Source: Coraliomargarita sp. CAG:312
Lineage (GTDB): Bacteria; Verrucomicrobiota; Verrucomicrobiia; Opitutales; Intestinicryptomonadaceae
DNA: 20,471 nt
Direction: 5' to 3'
NCBI GenBank assembly: GCA_000438015.1
Contig: FR901566.1
Coordinates: 1-20,471 of the forward strand
Part shown: positions 1 through 8,111 of the stretch, one piece after another
Position numbering within the stretch: the first letter of the stretch is position 1
Layout: the number at the start of each line of letters is the position of its first letter
The notes under the pieces: generated by a model
Seen by the model: the letters and a program-made list of their open reading frames with translations, nothing else
Databases searched by the model: none
What the model was told of the DNA's origin: nothing
Position numbers and translations under genes: made by a program

Positions 1-30
1 CCGCATACTGCCTATGTCGGCGGCTTTTTT
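1..30 (+). terminator. Possible intrinsic terminator of an upstream gene, cut by the window edge
   Basis: CCGC at 1-4 can pair with GCGG at 20-23, followed by six T at 25-30. The 5' arm may extend left of the window, so the stem cannot be judged fully. It would end transcription of a + strand gene lying before position 1. The visible stem is only 4 bp, so this is a weak call. Confidence 0.3.
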
Positions 31-239
31 GTCGGAATTAAAGTGCGAGCCTATTTTCGTGTATTGTCATATTGGCAAGTAAATTATTTATCATCGAAGA
101 CGCTTTTTTGGTTAAAACGCATTCGGTATTTAAACAAATTGCCAGCTTTCGCGATAGGTATTTATGGAATGCGGGTATGCGCGAGGTATGCTTTTTATAA
201 AAAAATGATTTTCGCTATTGCGAACTTTAGGCTATTGTC
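31..239. other. AT-rich intergenic stretch, no gene seen
   Basis: The stretch holds short open frames only. One of about 66 codons begins at a GTG near 43, has no ribosome binding site and resembles nothing I recognise. No tRNA-like arms or strong hairpins were seen. It probably serves as the upstream region of the beta-helix gene. Confidence 0.5.
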
Positions 240-267
240 TTGACACATTTTTATGCTTATATTAAAT
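240..267 (+). promoter_or_regulatory. Candidate sigma70-type promoter of the beta-helix gene
   Basis: A perfect -35 hexamer TTGACA (240-245) is followed after 16 bp by TTAAAT (262-267), a 4/6 match to the -10 consensus. Transcription would begin near 275, giving a leader of about 30 nt that contains the GGAG ribosome binding site. The call rests on the strong -35; the -10 is mediocre. Confidence 0.4.
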
Positions 268-292
268 GTATTTTCATATATGAAACATGGAT

Positions 293-296
293 GGAG
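293..296 (+). promoter_or_regulatory. GGAG ribosome binding site fixing the start at 304
   Basis: GGAG lies 7 nt before ATG 304. An in-frame ATG at 253 has no such site and would put 17 residues in front of a typical signal peptide. The site therefore decides the start of the beta-helix gene. Confidence 0.6.
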
Positions 297-303
297 TAAT
301 GAT

Positions 304-2928
304 ATGAAAAGTTTTCTTCTGCCAATTTTAACATTATTTGTTTTTGCATGCGCAAATTCTAGAGCGGATGATTTATCGGAGTTAATAGACGCCGCGGCTG
401 CCAGCGGGGAGAAAAAAATTGTTCTTGAGAATAGAACATATTTTATTGATTCCCCAATACTTTTAGATGTCAAGCATAACGGGCTTTGCTTGGAGGGAGC
501 TTCCGGCGGCGGCACGGTTATAAGCTGCGGGAAGCGTATCGAAGGCTGGGAAAAATCGGGCGGCCTATGGCGTGCGCGCGTTGAGGGAGAATCGTTTATA
601 AGCAGTTTATATGTGAACGGAGTGCGCGCATCGACCGCCCGAACTCCCAATAATGATTTCTTTTTTGCCGCGTATAAAGTGCCGGAAATAGGTTCTAGCG
701 GAGGCAGCCGGACGGCTTTTGTCGCGGACAACAAAGATATAGAGCCTTTATTAAAGATGTCCGTAGAGGAGCTTGCCAATGTTAGAATATTGGTGTATCC
801 GGCTTGGATTCAGCATACGCTCGCCATTGAAAAGTTGGAACCTTACGCCAAAGAACCTGGCTGTACCGTTATACATTTTAAAAAGCCTGGCGCGTCTTCG
901 CCTCTGTTCAGGTGGGCTAATGCGCTGCGTTTTAGAATATTAAATTACGCCGGCGCAATCGACCGCGGCGGAGAGTTTTTCTTCGACAAGTCGTCGTCAA
1001 CGGTTTGGTACAAGCCCAGAAAGGGCGAAAATATGAAAACGGCAAAAGTATTTTATCCGTTGTTCGACACTGCTTTGTATGGCGCTGGAGAGTCGGTTAA
1101 TTCGCGCATAAGGGATATCTCTATAAAAAATATAACCTTTGAATACGGCAGCTATCGACCTGATGTGGAATCGTCGAGATATTCGGGCGAAGTTCCCGCT
1201 TTTGGAGTCGCCGACATAATGAAATCGCCCGATGCAGACTCGTGGAAAAATTCGTCCCAGGGAGCGACTTGCGCGCCTGCGTTTTTGAGGTTTGAGTTTG
1301 CTGAAAACATAAATATTTCCGGATGCAAAATAAGGCATACAGACGGATATGCGCTTGAACTAGGCAAGTCGGTATGGAATAGTTCCGTAAAAGAGTGCGA
1401 GATTTTTGATACTGGCGCGGGCGGCGTGCGCCTTGGAGTTCCCGCTGTGGCAAAACCTTCCGATAATCCGAAACTCGACGGATTGACATCTGGCGGATTG
1501 ATTGTATCGGACAATATAATTTGCAAATATGGCAGGTGGCATAAATCCGGGGTTGGTGTAATGGCTTTTGACGTAGCGGATACCCAAATTGTCAACAACG
1601 ATATTTTCGACGGCTACTATTCCGGGATATCGGTCGGCTGGGTGTGGGGCGGAGGTCCAACCCACACGAAAAACAATAAGATAAATTACAACCGCATACA
1701 CGATCTTTCTTACGCTTTTATGAACGATCTGGGCGGAATATACACGCTTGGCACATCTCCCAATTCAGAGATAATAGGGAATGTCATTTACGGAATAAAT
1801 TGCCATAGGTACGGTGGATGGGGTATTTATAACGACGAAGGCAGCCGAGGATTTCTCATTTCAAAAAACTATGTAAGCGATGCCCAAGAGGGCGGATATT
1901 TCATGCATTACGGTTCGGAGTGCAAAGTTGAAAATAACCTATTGTGCAATAGTTCGGATTTTCAAATAGGCTTGGGAAGGCAGGGCAAGAATTCGTTTTC
2001 ATTTGAGCGCAATATTGTGCTCTATTCATCTCCTGCTATACTCTTTAGGTTAAATACGCCGCCCAATCCCGACTCTGTGCGGTTCGATAAAAACATATAT
2101 TTTAACCGAGGAGGCGAAGTTGTTTTCGGCGGGATGACATTTGCCCAATGGCAGGCATCGGGCAGGGACAAGAATTCGTTTGTAGAGCCTGTGGATATTG
2201 GCGCAATTCTAGGCGGAGCGGCGGTTGAGAAAATAGGATTTGAGCCAATAAATCCTTCTGCTGCGGGCGTTCGTGGCGGAATGAAAAAACGGCTTGCCGA
2301 GATTCTTGAAAATTACAATTTTCCAAAAGTTCGCCGCACGCCGATTGAGTCGTCTCGCCCCATTACTGTGATGGATAATTTTGAATACGACCGCTTGGGG
2401 AAGCCTCCGTTTGCAGATGTCACGGCAAGGGGAGACAAGTTTGAAGTAATAGAAGATCCCCAGACAAAGCGGGCTATGCGCGTCACGGATTTGCCTGCCG
2501 AACCTGCGTGGATGCCGTACTTTTTTTACAACTGCAAGGCGTCCAAGAAATCTCTGGGGATAGTGGAATTTAAAATGAAGCTTTCCAAGAACTCGACATT
2601 TTACGTTGATGTGAGAAAAGGCGAGGGCAACAGCGGGAAAGGCCCTAATTTTGCCATAATAAAGGCTAGCTTTGAGGGCGCTGCACTTCCGGTCGGCAAG
2701 TGGCTTACTGCCCGTATGGAAATACCGGTATTGGACTCCGATTCAAAGGGAATTTATTCTCTGTCGATTTCTGATGGCGCGGCCGAGCTGGTACGCCAAG
2801 CGCGCAATACTCCTCAGCCGGATTTTGACGACTTCAATTGGGTTGGTATTGTTATGACCGGCAACGAAGGCGCCGTGACGGATTTCGCGGATATAAAAAT
2901 ATATTTTAACGAGGTTTCCGATAATTGA
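304..2928 (+). CDS. Secreted right-handed parallel beta-helix protein (pectate-lyase-like fold)
   Basis: An 874-residue exported protein, probably a polysaccharide lyase or glycosidase of the pectate-lyase-like superfamily; the substrate is unknown. It begins with a signal peptide (MKSFLLPILTLFVFACANS). The VFAC sequence could be a lipobox, though Phe at -2 is unusual. Residues about 275-610 carry repeated short strands with Asn turns typical of beta-helix coils (for example NISGCKIRHTDGYALELG near 335, INYNRIHDLSYAF near 461, ISKNYVSDAQEGGYFMHYG near 518, FSFERNIVLYSS near 566). From about residue 688 to the end is a separate region that looks like a concanavalin/LamG-like beta-sandwich, possibly carbohydrate-binding. 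The start at 304 is chosen for its GGAG site and signal peptide. The gene stands alone, with the next gene converging on it. Exact family and catalytic residues cannot be assigned by eye. Confidence 0.85.
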   Translation: MKSFLLPILTLFVFACANSRADDLSELIDAAAASGEKKIVLENRTYFIDSPILLDVKHNGLCLEGASGGGTVISCGKRIEGWEKSGGLWRARVEGESFISSLYVNGVRASTARTPNNDFFFAAYKVPEIGSSGGSRTAFVADNKDIEPLLKMSVEELANVRILVYPAWIQHTLAIEKLEPYAKEPGCTVIHFKKPGASSPLFRWANALRFRILNYAGAIDRGGEFFFDKSSSTVWYKPRKGENMKTAKVFYPLFDTALYGAGESVNSRIRDISIKNITFEYGSYRPDVESSRYSGEVPAFGVADIMKSPDADSWKNSSQGATCAPAFLRFEFAENINISGCKIRHTDGYALELGKSVWNSSVKECEIFDTGAGGVRLGVPAVAKPSDNPKLDGLTSGGLIVSDNIICKYGRWHKSGVGVMAFDVADTQIVNNDIFDGYYSGISVGWVWGGGPTHTKNNKINYNRIHDLSYAFMNDLGGIYTLGTSPNSEIIGNVIYGINCHRYGGWGIYNDEGSRGFLISKNYVSDAQEGGYFMHYGSECKVENNLLCNSSDFQIGLGRQGKNSFSFERNIVLYSSPAILFRLNTPPNPDSVRFDKNIYFNRGGEVVFGGMTFAQWQASGRDKNSFVEPVDIGAILGGAAVEKIGFEPINPSAAGVRGGMKKRLAEILENYNFPKVRRTPIESSRPITVMDNFEYDRLGKPPFADVTARGDKFEVIEDPQTKRAMRVTDLPAEPAWMPYFFYNCKASKKSLGIVEFKMKLSKNSTFYVDVRKGEGNSGKGPNFAIIKASFEGAALPVGKWLTARMEIPVLDSDSKGIYSLSISDGAAELVRQARNTPQPDFDDFNWVGIVMTGNEGAVTDFADIKIYFNEVSDN

Positions 2929-3252
2929 TTCCGGCGTTGTTTCCCCGCTCAAAATAAGGCTCAGTGTTGGCGGAAGATGCCATAGGGCATTTTGCGCCGC
3001 GCTTTGCTGCATTTAACGATATTTTTGATTTTCCTGCATCGTTTGCAAGATAGACGTTGGTGGTGATTGCTCATCTCTGCGGAAATGCGCGCATTGCCCA
3101 GCATTGATGTGAAATTAAATAGTAAAGCTTTGAGACTTTAGTTTAGGTGCTAAGTTCGCAAGCCAACCGCAGCCACTAAAGCGCAATAGCAATGATGTTT
3201 TTCTCCACAAAACTGTCCGCCTAACAGATGTGTTAAAATATTTGTAGAATTT
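2929..3252. other. Convergent intergenic region, 324 bp, no gene seen
   Basis: This lies between the 3' ends of the beta-helix gene (+) and the EEP gene (-). Apart from one modest hairpin at 2974-2993 I see nothing: no tRNA arms, no long open frame with a convincing start, no repeats. Being convergent, it should hold terminators for both neighbours, but none is strong. Confidence 0.5.
2974..2993 (+). terminator. Weak hairpin, possible terminator of the beta-helix gene
   Basis: AAGATGCC (2974-2981) can pair with GGCATTTT (2986-2993), including one G-T pair, around the loop ATAG. The T residues form part of the stem and no longer T tract follows, so termination efficiency is doubtful. It lies 45 nt after the stop codon. 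Confidence 0.25.
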
Positions 3253-4200
3253 TTATTTTATCTTTGCGCTTACAAGCAGCGGGAAGTGGTCTGACAGCCA
3301 AACTTCACCTATATTTTCGGCGAATACCGCGAATTTTTCTATTTCAACAGACTTTGATACGAATATCCAGTCTATCCATTTGCTCTTCTTGCCGGTATAT
3401 CCATAATTGTCTGTAAAGTCGGGTCCATATGGCGGCTTTTTGCTGATTTCTTTGGCATCGAACATGAATCCTGAGGATTTTATTTCTTTTATCGCGCGGC
3501 TGTAAGGGTCGGAATTCAGATCCCCCGAGGCGAAAAACGGGAGTCCTTCGGAAATTTCCTCAATTTTCTTTACAAGCAGCTTTGCCGATTCCCATTGGAC
3601 GCTTTCGCCGATATGGTGAAAGTGCATATTGAAATAATAGAAAATTTTTCCCGTTTTCTTATCTAGGAATTTTCCCCAATTGCAATTGCGCGGATATGCA
3701 GCGCCCCAGCCTTTCGATTCAGATTCTGGGGTTTCCGAAAACCAGAATGTGCCAGAATCCAAAAGTTGCAAACGTGACTTTTTGTAGAAAATCACGTTGT
3801 TGTGGTTCGGAAGTCCCGCGGCTTCTCTAGATGGAATCGAAGGTATGCCGGATATTCCGTAATCCGGCATGTCGCGCATTGAGTCTATCTGGTTTTTATA
3901 GAGTTCTTGCGAACCGCATATGTCGATGTCGTGGTAGGCGAAAAACTTTTTTATTAGAGGGGAACGCTTTTCCCATGTTTGCGTGCCGTCGGTTTTTTCA
4001 ATAGTTTTGCCGTAGGAATCTTTTGTTTTTAATATATGTCCGTCGTCTTTTTTATAATAACGCATGTTAAATTGGCAGACTACAAGTTCTGAGCCGGTTT
4101 CCCCAAAATTTTCCCCTCTTTCAAAATATGCGCAACCGCCCGCGATTGTTGCAAATGTAAATACAAAAATTTCGACGAGTAAAATGCCCAAACGTTCCAT
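3253..4200 (-). CDS. Exported endonuclease/exonuclease/phosphatase (EEP) family protein
   Basis: A 315-residue metal-dependent phosphodiesterase-fold protein. EEP hallmarks in order: CQFNMRY (Asn45), GSQE (Glu99, metal ligand), NMHFHH (residues 191-196), SGDLNSDP (Asp227, Asn229) and LSDHFPLL (Asp304, catalytic His305). The segment WFSETPES followed by KGWGAAYPRNCNW resembles the uncharacterised EEP-1 subgroup often found among glycan-degradation genes. The N-terminus is hydrophobic and ends in GGC (Cys23), so it is either a lipoprotein with a non-standard lipobox or a secreted protein. I chose ATG 4200 rather than the in-frame TTG at 4206; neither has a clear SD sequence. It is divergent from the GH78 gene. 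The substrate (nucleic acid, phospholipid headgroup or sugar phosphodiester) is unknown. The fold is secure; the function is not. Confidence 0.88.
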   Translation of the reverse strand: MERLGILLVEIFVFTFATIAGGCAYFERGENFGETGSELVVCQFNMRYYKKDDGHILKTKDSYGKTIEKTDGTQTWEKRSPLIKKFFAYHDIDICGSQELYKNQIDSMRDMPDYGISGIPSIPSREAAGLPNHNNVIFYKKSRLQLLDSGTFWFSETPESESKGWGAAYPRNCNWGKFLDKKTGKIFYYFNMHFHHIGESVQWESAKLLVKKIEEISEGLPFFASGDLNSDPYSRAIKEIKSSGFMFDAKEISKKPPYGPDFTDNYGYTGKKSKWIDWIFVSKSVEIEKFAVFAENIGEVWLSDHFPLLVSAKIK

Positions 4201-4204
4201 GTTC

Positions 4205-4233
4205 AACAGTATTGAAAAATTAACAGTATTGAA
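4205..4233. repeat. 12-bp direct repeat in the EEP/GH78 divergent promoter region
   Basis: AACAGTATTGAA occurs at 4205-4216 and again at 4222-4233, a period of 17 bp. It lies immediately upstream of the EEP start codon and 150 bp before the GH78 start. On the + strand the first copy leads into TTGAAA (4213-4218), which lies 16 bp before GATAAT (4235-4240), a possible promoter toward GH78. Tandem sites could bind a regulator of both divergent genes; this is inference. Confidence 0.5.
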
Positions 4234-4290
4234 GGATAATGCCTATCCCGTACGAAAATCTTTATAGAATTTAAAACTTCACGGAAAAAC

Positions 4291-4302
4291 TTCAAGCTTG
4301 AA
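4291..4302. repeat. 12-bp palindrome TTCAAGCTTGAA upstream of GH78
   Basis: A perfect palindrome 84 bp before the GH78 start at 4386. A very similar element (TTCAAG, one base, CTTGAA) occurs ahead of argG at 11572-11584. A perfect 12-mer palindrome is expected a few times by chance in 20 kb, so an operator role is only a possibility. Confidence 0.3.
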
Positions 4303-4385
4303 TTTGCTTTTCGCCAATATATGTTATCTACAAGTTTTGCATGGCAGTAAAATTTGCGCAACACAACGCTAAGTGGTATTATTAT

Positions 4386-6515
4386 ATGGAGATATTAAAA
4401 ACAACGGCATTTGCAATAATCGCGTTTTTTAGTTTTGTTTCAGCCGCGCTTTCCGAAGCTGCAGCGTCATCAGAACATAATTTCGAGGGCTCTTGGATTA
4501 CGTCGGACGAATTTGCAAGGCTTCCTAAGACGGATATGTTCCACCGCCAGCTCGACAGCAAGCGCGCCGCAGAGGTCGCGGCTGCCGCAAAGATAAAAAA
4601 CCGCCACATATTGTTTAGAAAAACTTTTGAGCTTGCCGCCGTTCCTGAAAACGCAAAACTCTTTTTTTCCGCAGACGACTATGCGAAGATTTACATCAAC
4701 GGAAAATTCGCCGTCCAGGGGCCCGCGGCAGGCTATCCGTCCCATTATCTCTACCACGAAATAGACGTATCTAAATTTCTGAAAAAAGGAGTAAATACAA
4801 TAGCCGTGCACAGCTATTACCAAGGTCTAATAAACAGGGTTTGGGTTAGCGGAGACAATCGACACGGATTTATTTGCGACCTGGTCTGCGACGGAAAATT
4901 ACTTGTTAAAACCGGCAAAGACTGGAAAATTTCCTCGCACGGGGGATTTTCCGAAGTTGGCAGGGCGGGCTACGATACGCAATTTTTGGAACGCTACGAT
5001 GCCGGGGCTCCGGAGGTTGGGTTTGAGCGGCCCGAGTTTGACGATTCTAATTGGGGCGGCGCGGCATTGGCAGAATCTGATTATAAGCTGTTCCCCTCTC
5101 CGCTTAAGACGCTTGAGTTTGAAACGGTATGTCCAATAGAAATAAAGCACATCTCAAAAAACAGGATATTAGTTGATTTTGGGGGAATGTACATTGGGTA
5201 TTTTTCGATGTCCGCAAAAGGCAAAGACGGAGATGTTATCGAATTGCGTTATGCGCAGGAATTAAACAGCGACGGTTCTGCGCGCTATAAGCTAAGGGCA
5301 AACTGCAACTACCGAGAATTTTTCGAGCTGTCGGGAGGAGAGCGCGACGATCTAAACCAATTTGATTTCAAATCATTTAGATACGCTGAAATAATTCTGC
5401 CCGAAAATTCCCAAGCAAAAGCCGACGAAAAGTCGTTTAAACTTATCGCGCGCCATATGCCGTTTAAACTTGCCGCAAAGTGTCGGTATCAAAACGACGC
5501 AAAAGCTCAAAAGATTTGGGATTTATGCGTGCGCTCCATAAAATATGGCGTGCAGGAACAGATACAGGACTGCATGGAGAGGGAAAAAGGCTACTATCTT
5601 GGCGACGGATGCTATACTATGCTTACATGGTGCCTGCTTACAAACGACTATGCTCCGATGCGAAAGATGATAGACGATTTTCTGCGGACGAGTTTTATAA
5701 ATGAAGGCTTAGTGACATGCGCAAATTGCTCTTTTATGCAGGAAATAGCGGAGTATCCGTTTATGATGTTTTTGCTGCTTCCGGTTCTTGAGGAGCGGGG
5801 CGGAGCAGATGCGGAATTTATAAGGGAAAGACTGGGAGGATTTAAAAAAATTCTGGACTACTACAAATCCGAATACGCCCAGAAGAACGGATTGCTTGCC
5901 AATCTCGACAAATGGTGCGTAGTTGAATGGCCGGCTAATTGGCGCGACGGATACGATGTTGACATTGCCGAAGGCAAAATCTGCAAGACAATGCACAACG
6001 TAATAAACGCCTGGTATATCGGCGCCATAAAATGCTACAATAAAACCGCCCGAAAGCTTGGTGAACCCGAATATCCGGGAGAGGCAGAATTGGTGCAGGC
6101 GTTTCAGGACGCGTTTTACGATTCCCAAAGGAAACTTTTTAAAGACAGCGCGGAAAGTTCGCACTCAAGCTTTCAGGCAAACATTTTTCCGTGGTTCTTG
6201 GGGCTTTGCCCGGACAATGAATGCAGCAAAAACATAGTGGAATTGGTGCGCCAAAAGCGCATGCAAAAGAGCCTGCTTTTTACTACGTTCCCCATGCTGG
6301 CATCCCTCAGGCGGGACGGCGAGGAACAACTACTTTACGAGCTTCTAACCGACGACAGCGCATGGCTGAACATGATAAAAGAGGGCGCAACTTCAACGTT
6401 TGAAGGCTGGTCTAAAGATTCAAAGTGGAATACGTCGCTATTCCATTTGACGTTTACTTATGCGGCGGTCTTTATGGTGGATTGGGATGTCGGGAAAGCT
6501 TTGGATTTAAGATAA
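4386..6515 (+). CDS. GH78-type alpha-L-rhamnosidase, secreted, lacking the C-terminal domain
   Basis: A 709-residue exported enzyme predicted to remove terminal alpha-L-rhamnose from glycans such as rhamnogalacturonan or plant glycosides. The signal peptide is MEILKTTAFAIIAFFSFVSA. Residues about 75-180 form a beta-sandwich lectin-like domain (FSADDYAKIYINGK and HSYYQGLINRVWVSG). The (alpha/alpha)6 barrel follows, with the motif DCMEREKGYYLGD: Asp395, Glu400 and Asp407 have the same spacing as the essential acidic residues of known GH78 enzymes (D567, E572 and D579 of Bacillus RhaB). EGATSTFEGW supplies Glu673, the likely general base. The protein ends about 35 residues after this motif, so the usual C-terminal beta-sandwich is absent. 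ATG 4386 is preferred over ATG 4341 because the signal peptide begins there; there is no SD, and a TATTAT box lies at 4377-4382. Specificity is inferred from the motifs. Confidence 0.88.
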   Translation: MEILKTTAFAIIAFFSFVSAALSEAAASSEHNFEGSWITSDEFARLPKTDMFHRQLDSKRAAEVAAAAKIKNRHILFRKTFELAAVPENAKLFFSADDYAKIYINGKFAVQGPAAGYPSHYLYHEIDVSKFLKKGVNTIAVHSYYQGLINRVWVSGDNRHGFICDLVCDGKLLVKTGKDWKISSHGGFSEVGRAGYDTQFLERYDAGAPEVGFERPEFDDSNWGGAALAESDYKLFPSPLKTLEFETVCPIEIKHISKNRILVDFGGMYIGYFSMSAKGKDGDVIELRYAQELNSDGSARYKLRANCNYREFFELSGGERDDLNQFDFKSFRYAEIILPENSQAKADEKSFKLIARHMPFKLAAKCRYQNDAKAQKIWDLCVRSIKYGVQEQIQDCMEREKGYYLGDGCYTMLTWCLLTNDYAPMRKMIDDFLRTSFINEGLVTCANCSFMQEIAEYPFMMFLLLPVLEERGGADAEFIRERLGGFKKILDYYKSEYAQKNGLLANLDKWCVVEWPANWRDGYDVDIAEGKICKTMHNVINAWYIGAIKCYNKTARKLGEPEYPGEAELVQAFQDAFYDSQRKLFKDSAESSHSSFQANIFPWFLGLCPDNECSKNIVELVRQKRMQKSLLFTTFPMLASLRRDGEEQLLYELLTDDSAWLNMIKEGATSTFEGWSKDSKWNTSLFHLTFTYAAVFMVDWDVGKALDLR

Positions 6516-7058
6516 CGGCTCCGCGCGGATAAACTATCCGAAATCCGCTTTGGGCAATGTCGCGCGGCCTCATTTTTTGCGCGGCGTTATGTATTCGCAG
6601 AGCGCCTGTATGCAAAAAGAAACCGAGGCTATTTCAATTCCAGGCAAGCGCTGCGCGCGGCTGTGGAGAATTTCTTAAGGGGACGCCATTAGGCGCAAGT
6701 TGAAAGAAATATCCTTGCATGTAAGTTTGTCGCAATCAAGAGCCATTTGTTCTCTTCAATGCGGCGCTGTCGATTTGGCGAGGCAAAAAGGCGTGTCAGA
6801 AAACTATTGCCAATGCTTAACGCGCGCCTCCCATTTATTTTAGGGGAGGGAATGGCATTTTATCAGAATTGCCGCGGAGGCATTGAGCGCCGGATCTGAA
6901 TATAAAGCAGAGCGTTTTTCGTCGGGGCGTGGAAAGCTTTCTCATCCGGAAAAACTTTAGATAACTAAAATATTTTGATTTGACGATTTTTTTGCGAGCC
7001 TTTTTGCGACTGAGTTTTGAAGACAAAGTAATGCATTAGACAGGGCTTGGCGTCTTGG
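6516..7058. other. 543-bp intergenic region, no convincing gene
   Basis: This is the convergent gap between GH78 (+) and GH43 (-), the longest gene-free stretch here. It contains a GGATA/TATCC hairpin at 6528-6540 right after the GH78 stop, and CCTCCC (6827-6832) able to pair with GGGAGG (6844-6849). A lysine/arginine-rich open frame on the - strand (6835-7026) has only a TTG start and no ribosome binding site. No tRNA or known RNA was recognised. It could hold a small RNA or a decayed gene that I cannot identify. Confidence 0.5.
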
Positions 7059-7083
7059 AAAAAAGCGGCTCTTGAGCTTTTTT
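7059..7083 (-). terminator. Symmetrical, probably bidirectional intrinsic terminator after GH43
   Basis: AAAAAAGC (7059-7066) pairs with GCTTTTTT (7076-7083) around a 9-nt loop. Read on the - strand it lies 17 nt after the GH43 stop; read on the + strand it also ends in a T run, so it could also stop transcripts coming from GH78. The stem is mostly A-T, which makes it moderate in strength. Confidence 0.5.
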
Positions 7084-7100
7084 AACGCCGATTGCCGCGC

Positions 7101-8069
7101 TTATTCTATGGTTGCTTTCCCGCCTCTTACTGAGAAATCTTTTATAGTAGGGCGTTCCGGATACTTTGAATTGGGTGCGTGGTACGATATCTTGGTCTTC
7201 CCGTCGAAAGTTTTAAAAACCATCGCATGTCCGCCGTCGTCATTGTTTAGAGGATGTTCGGATTGCTTCCATTCGCCGAAAAGCTTGCCGTTGGAAGATA
7301 CTGCAAAACCTATGTGGTATTTGCCGTCGCTGCCGAATGTTGACCACGTCATATATAAAGTTCCGTCTTCGGCCCGATTTATGACGGGGGCGTCTGTCAC
7401 CATGGACTTTTGGTTTTTCTTTCCCCATGGAGCCGCCGACGCCTTGAAAAGCAAACGGGGCTCGCCGATTGTTTTCTTCAAATCTTTGCTTATTTCCTGG
7501 GCTATTATTTCGCCGTCGCAAACTTGAATCCATTCATGGCAGTACAAGATATATAGCTTGCCGTCTTCCTCAAACAGCGTTGCGTCGAGGCACATCCAGT
7601 TTTCGGGCGTTATCGGCGCATTTGCAAGCGGCTTGTACGGGCCTTCAGGCTTGTCGGAAACAAGTACGGAACTCCCCCTTAGTGCGTGCGTGCCGTTGGG
7701 AGTGCGAATATTTTTTTCTTTGCGGCTGAAAGTCGCTATTACATAATACTTGCCGTCCCTCTCAAACATATCGGGCGCCCAGAAGTCCGCTTTGCCCCAA
7801 AAGTCGGAATCGGGCGTAAAAGACCTTCCCAAAAACTCCCAGTTTTCAAGGTCTTTGCTGCGGTAGACTTTTAGCCCTTGGGAGTTGTCGTTTGCATGCA
7901 TGTAATAGAAATTTGTTTTCTTGTCGGCAAAAACAAAAGGGTCTCTGACGCGCATTTCAGAGCGTTTGTAGCTTTTGCCGGCTTCCTCGCCCGCGCAAAG
8001 CGCAGCCGCGGAAAATAAAGCAAAGGATAACGCCAATGCCGCCGTTGAAATTCCTGTTTTTATTTGCAT
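7101..8069 (-). CDS. Secreted GH43-type glycosidase (arabinofuranosidase/xylosidase-like)
   Basis: A 322-residue five-bladed beta-propeller glycosidase. A signal peptide (about residues 1-26, ending AALCA) directs export. GH43 signatures in order: VRDPFVF with the catalytic base Asp43, WAPDMFERDGKYY (97-109), CLDATLFEEDGKLYILY with the pKa-modulating Asp162, and CDGEIIAQE with the probable general acid Glu187. GGHAMVFKTFDG near the C-terminus contains the His usually found in the active centre. The protein is a single propeller domain with no accessory binding module. Activity is most likely against arabinose or xylose side chains of pectin or xylan, but GH43 subfamilies vary widely. It follows glnS on the same strand with a 42-bp gap lacking an evident terminator. 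AAAAGG precedes ATG 8069 by about 10 nt. Confidence 0.88.
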   Translation of the reverse strand: MQIKTGISTAALALSFALFSAAALCAGEEAGKSYKRSEMRVRDPFVFADKKTNFYYMHANDNSQGLKVYRSKDLENWEFLGRSFTPDSDFWGKADFWAPDMFERDGKYYVIATFSRKEKNIRTPNGTHALRGSSVLVSDKPEGPYKPLANAPITPENWMCLDATLFEEDGKLYILYCHEWIQVCDGEIIAQEISKDLKKTIGEPRLLFKASAAPWGKKNQKSMVTDAPVINRAEDGTLYMTWSTFGSDGKYHIGFAVSSNGKLFGEWKQSEHPLNNDDGGHAMVFKTFDGKTKISYHAPNSKYPERPTIKDFSVRGGKATIE

Positions 8070-8111
8070 TTTATTTCAGCCTTTTCTGCTTGGTTGATTT
8101 ATGCGGGAATT

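Noticed and set aside
43..243. 66-codon frame at the left end
   Set aside because: GTG start without SD; its end overlaps the -35 of the following gene; no recognisable sequence.
253..303. Extended N-terminus for the beta-helix protein
   Set aside because: It would place 17 residues before the signal peptide, lacks an SD and would overlap the predicted -10 box.
3121..3180. Possible tRNA T-arm (GTTCGCAAGCC)
   Set aside because: No matching acceptor, D or anticodon arms could be built around it.
6835..7026. Lys/Arg-rich 63-codon frame on the - strand
   Set aside because: It has only a TTG start and no SD; the basic composition comes from T-rich DNA read on the opposite strand.
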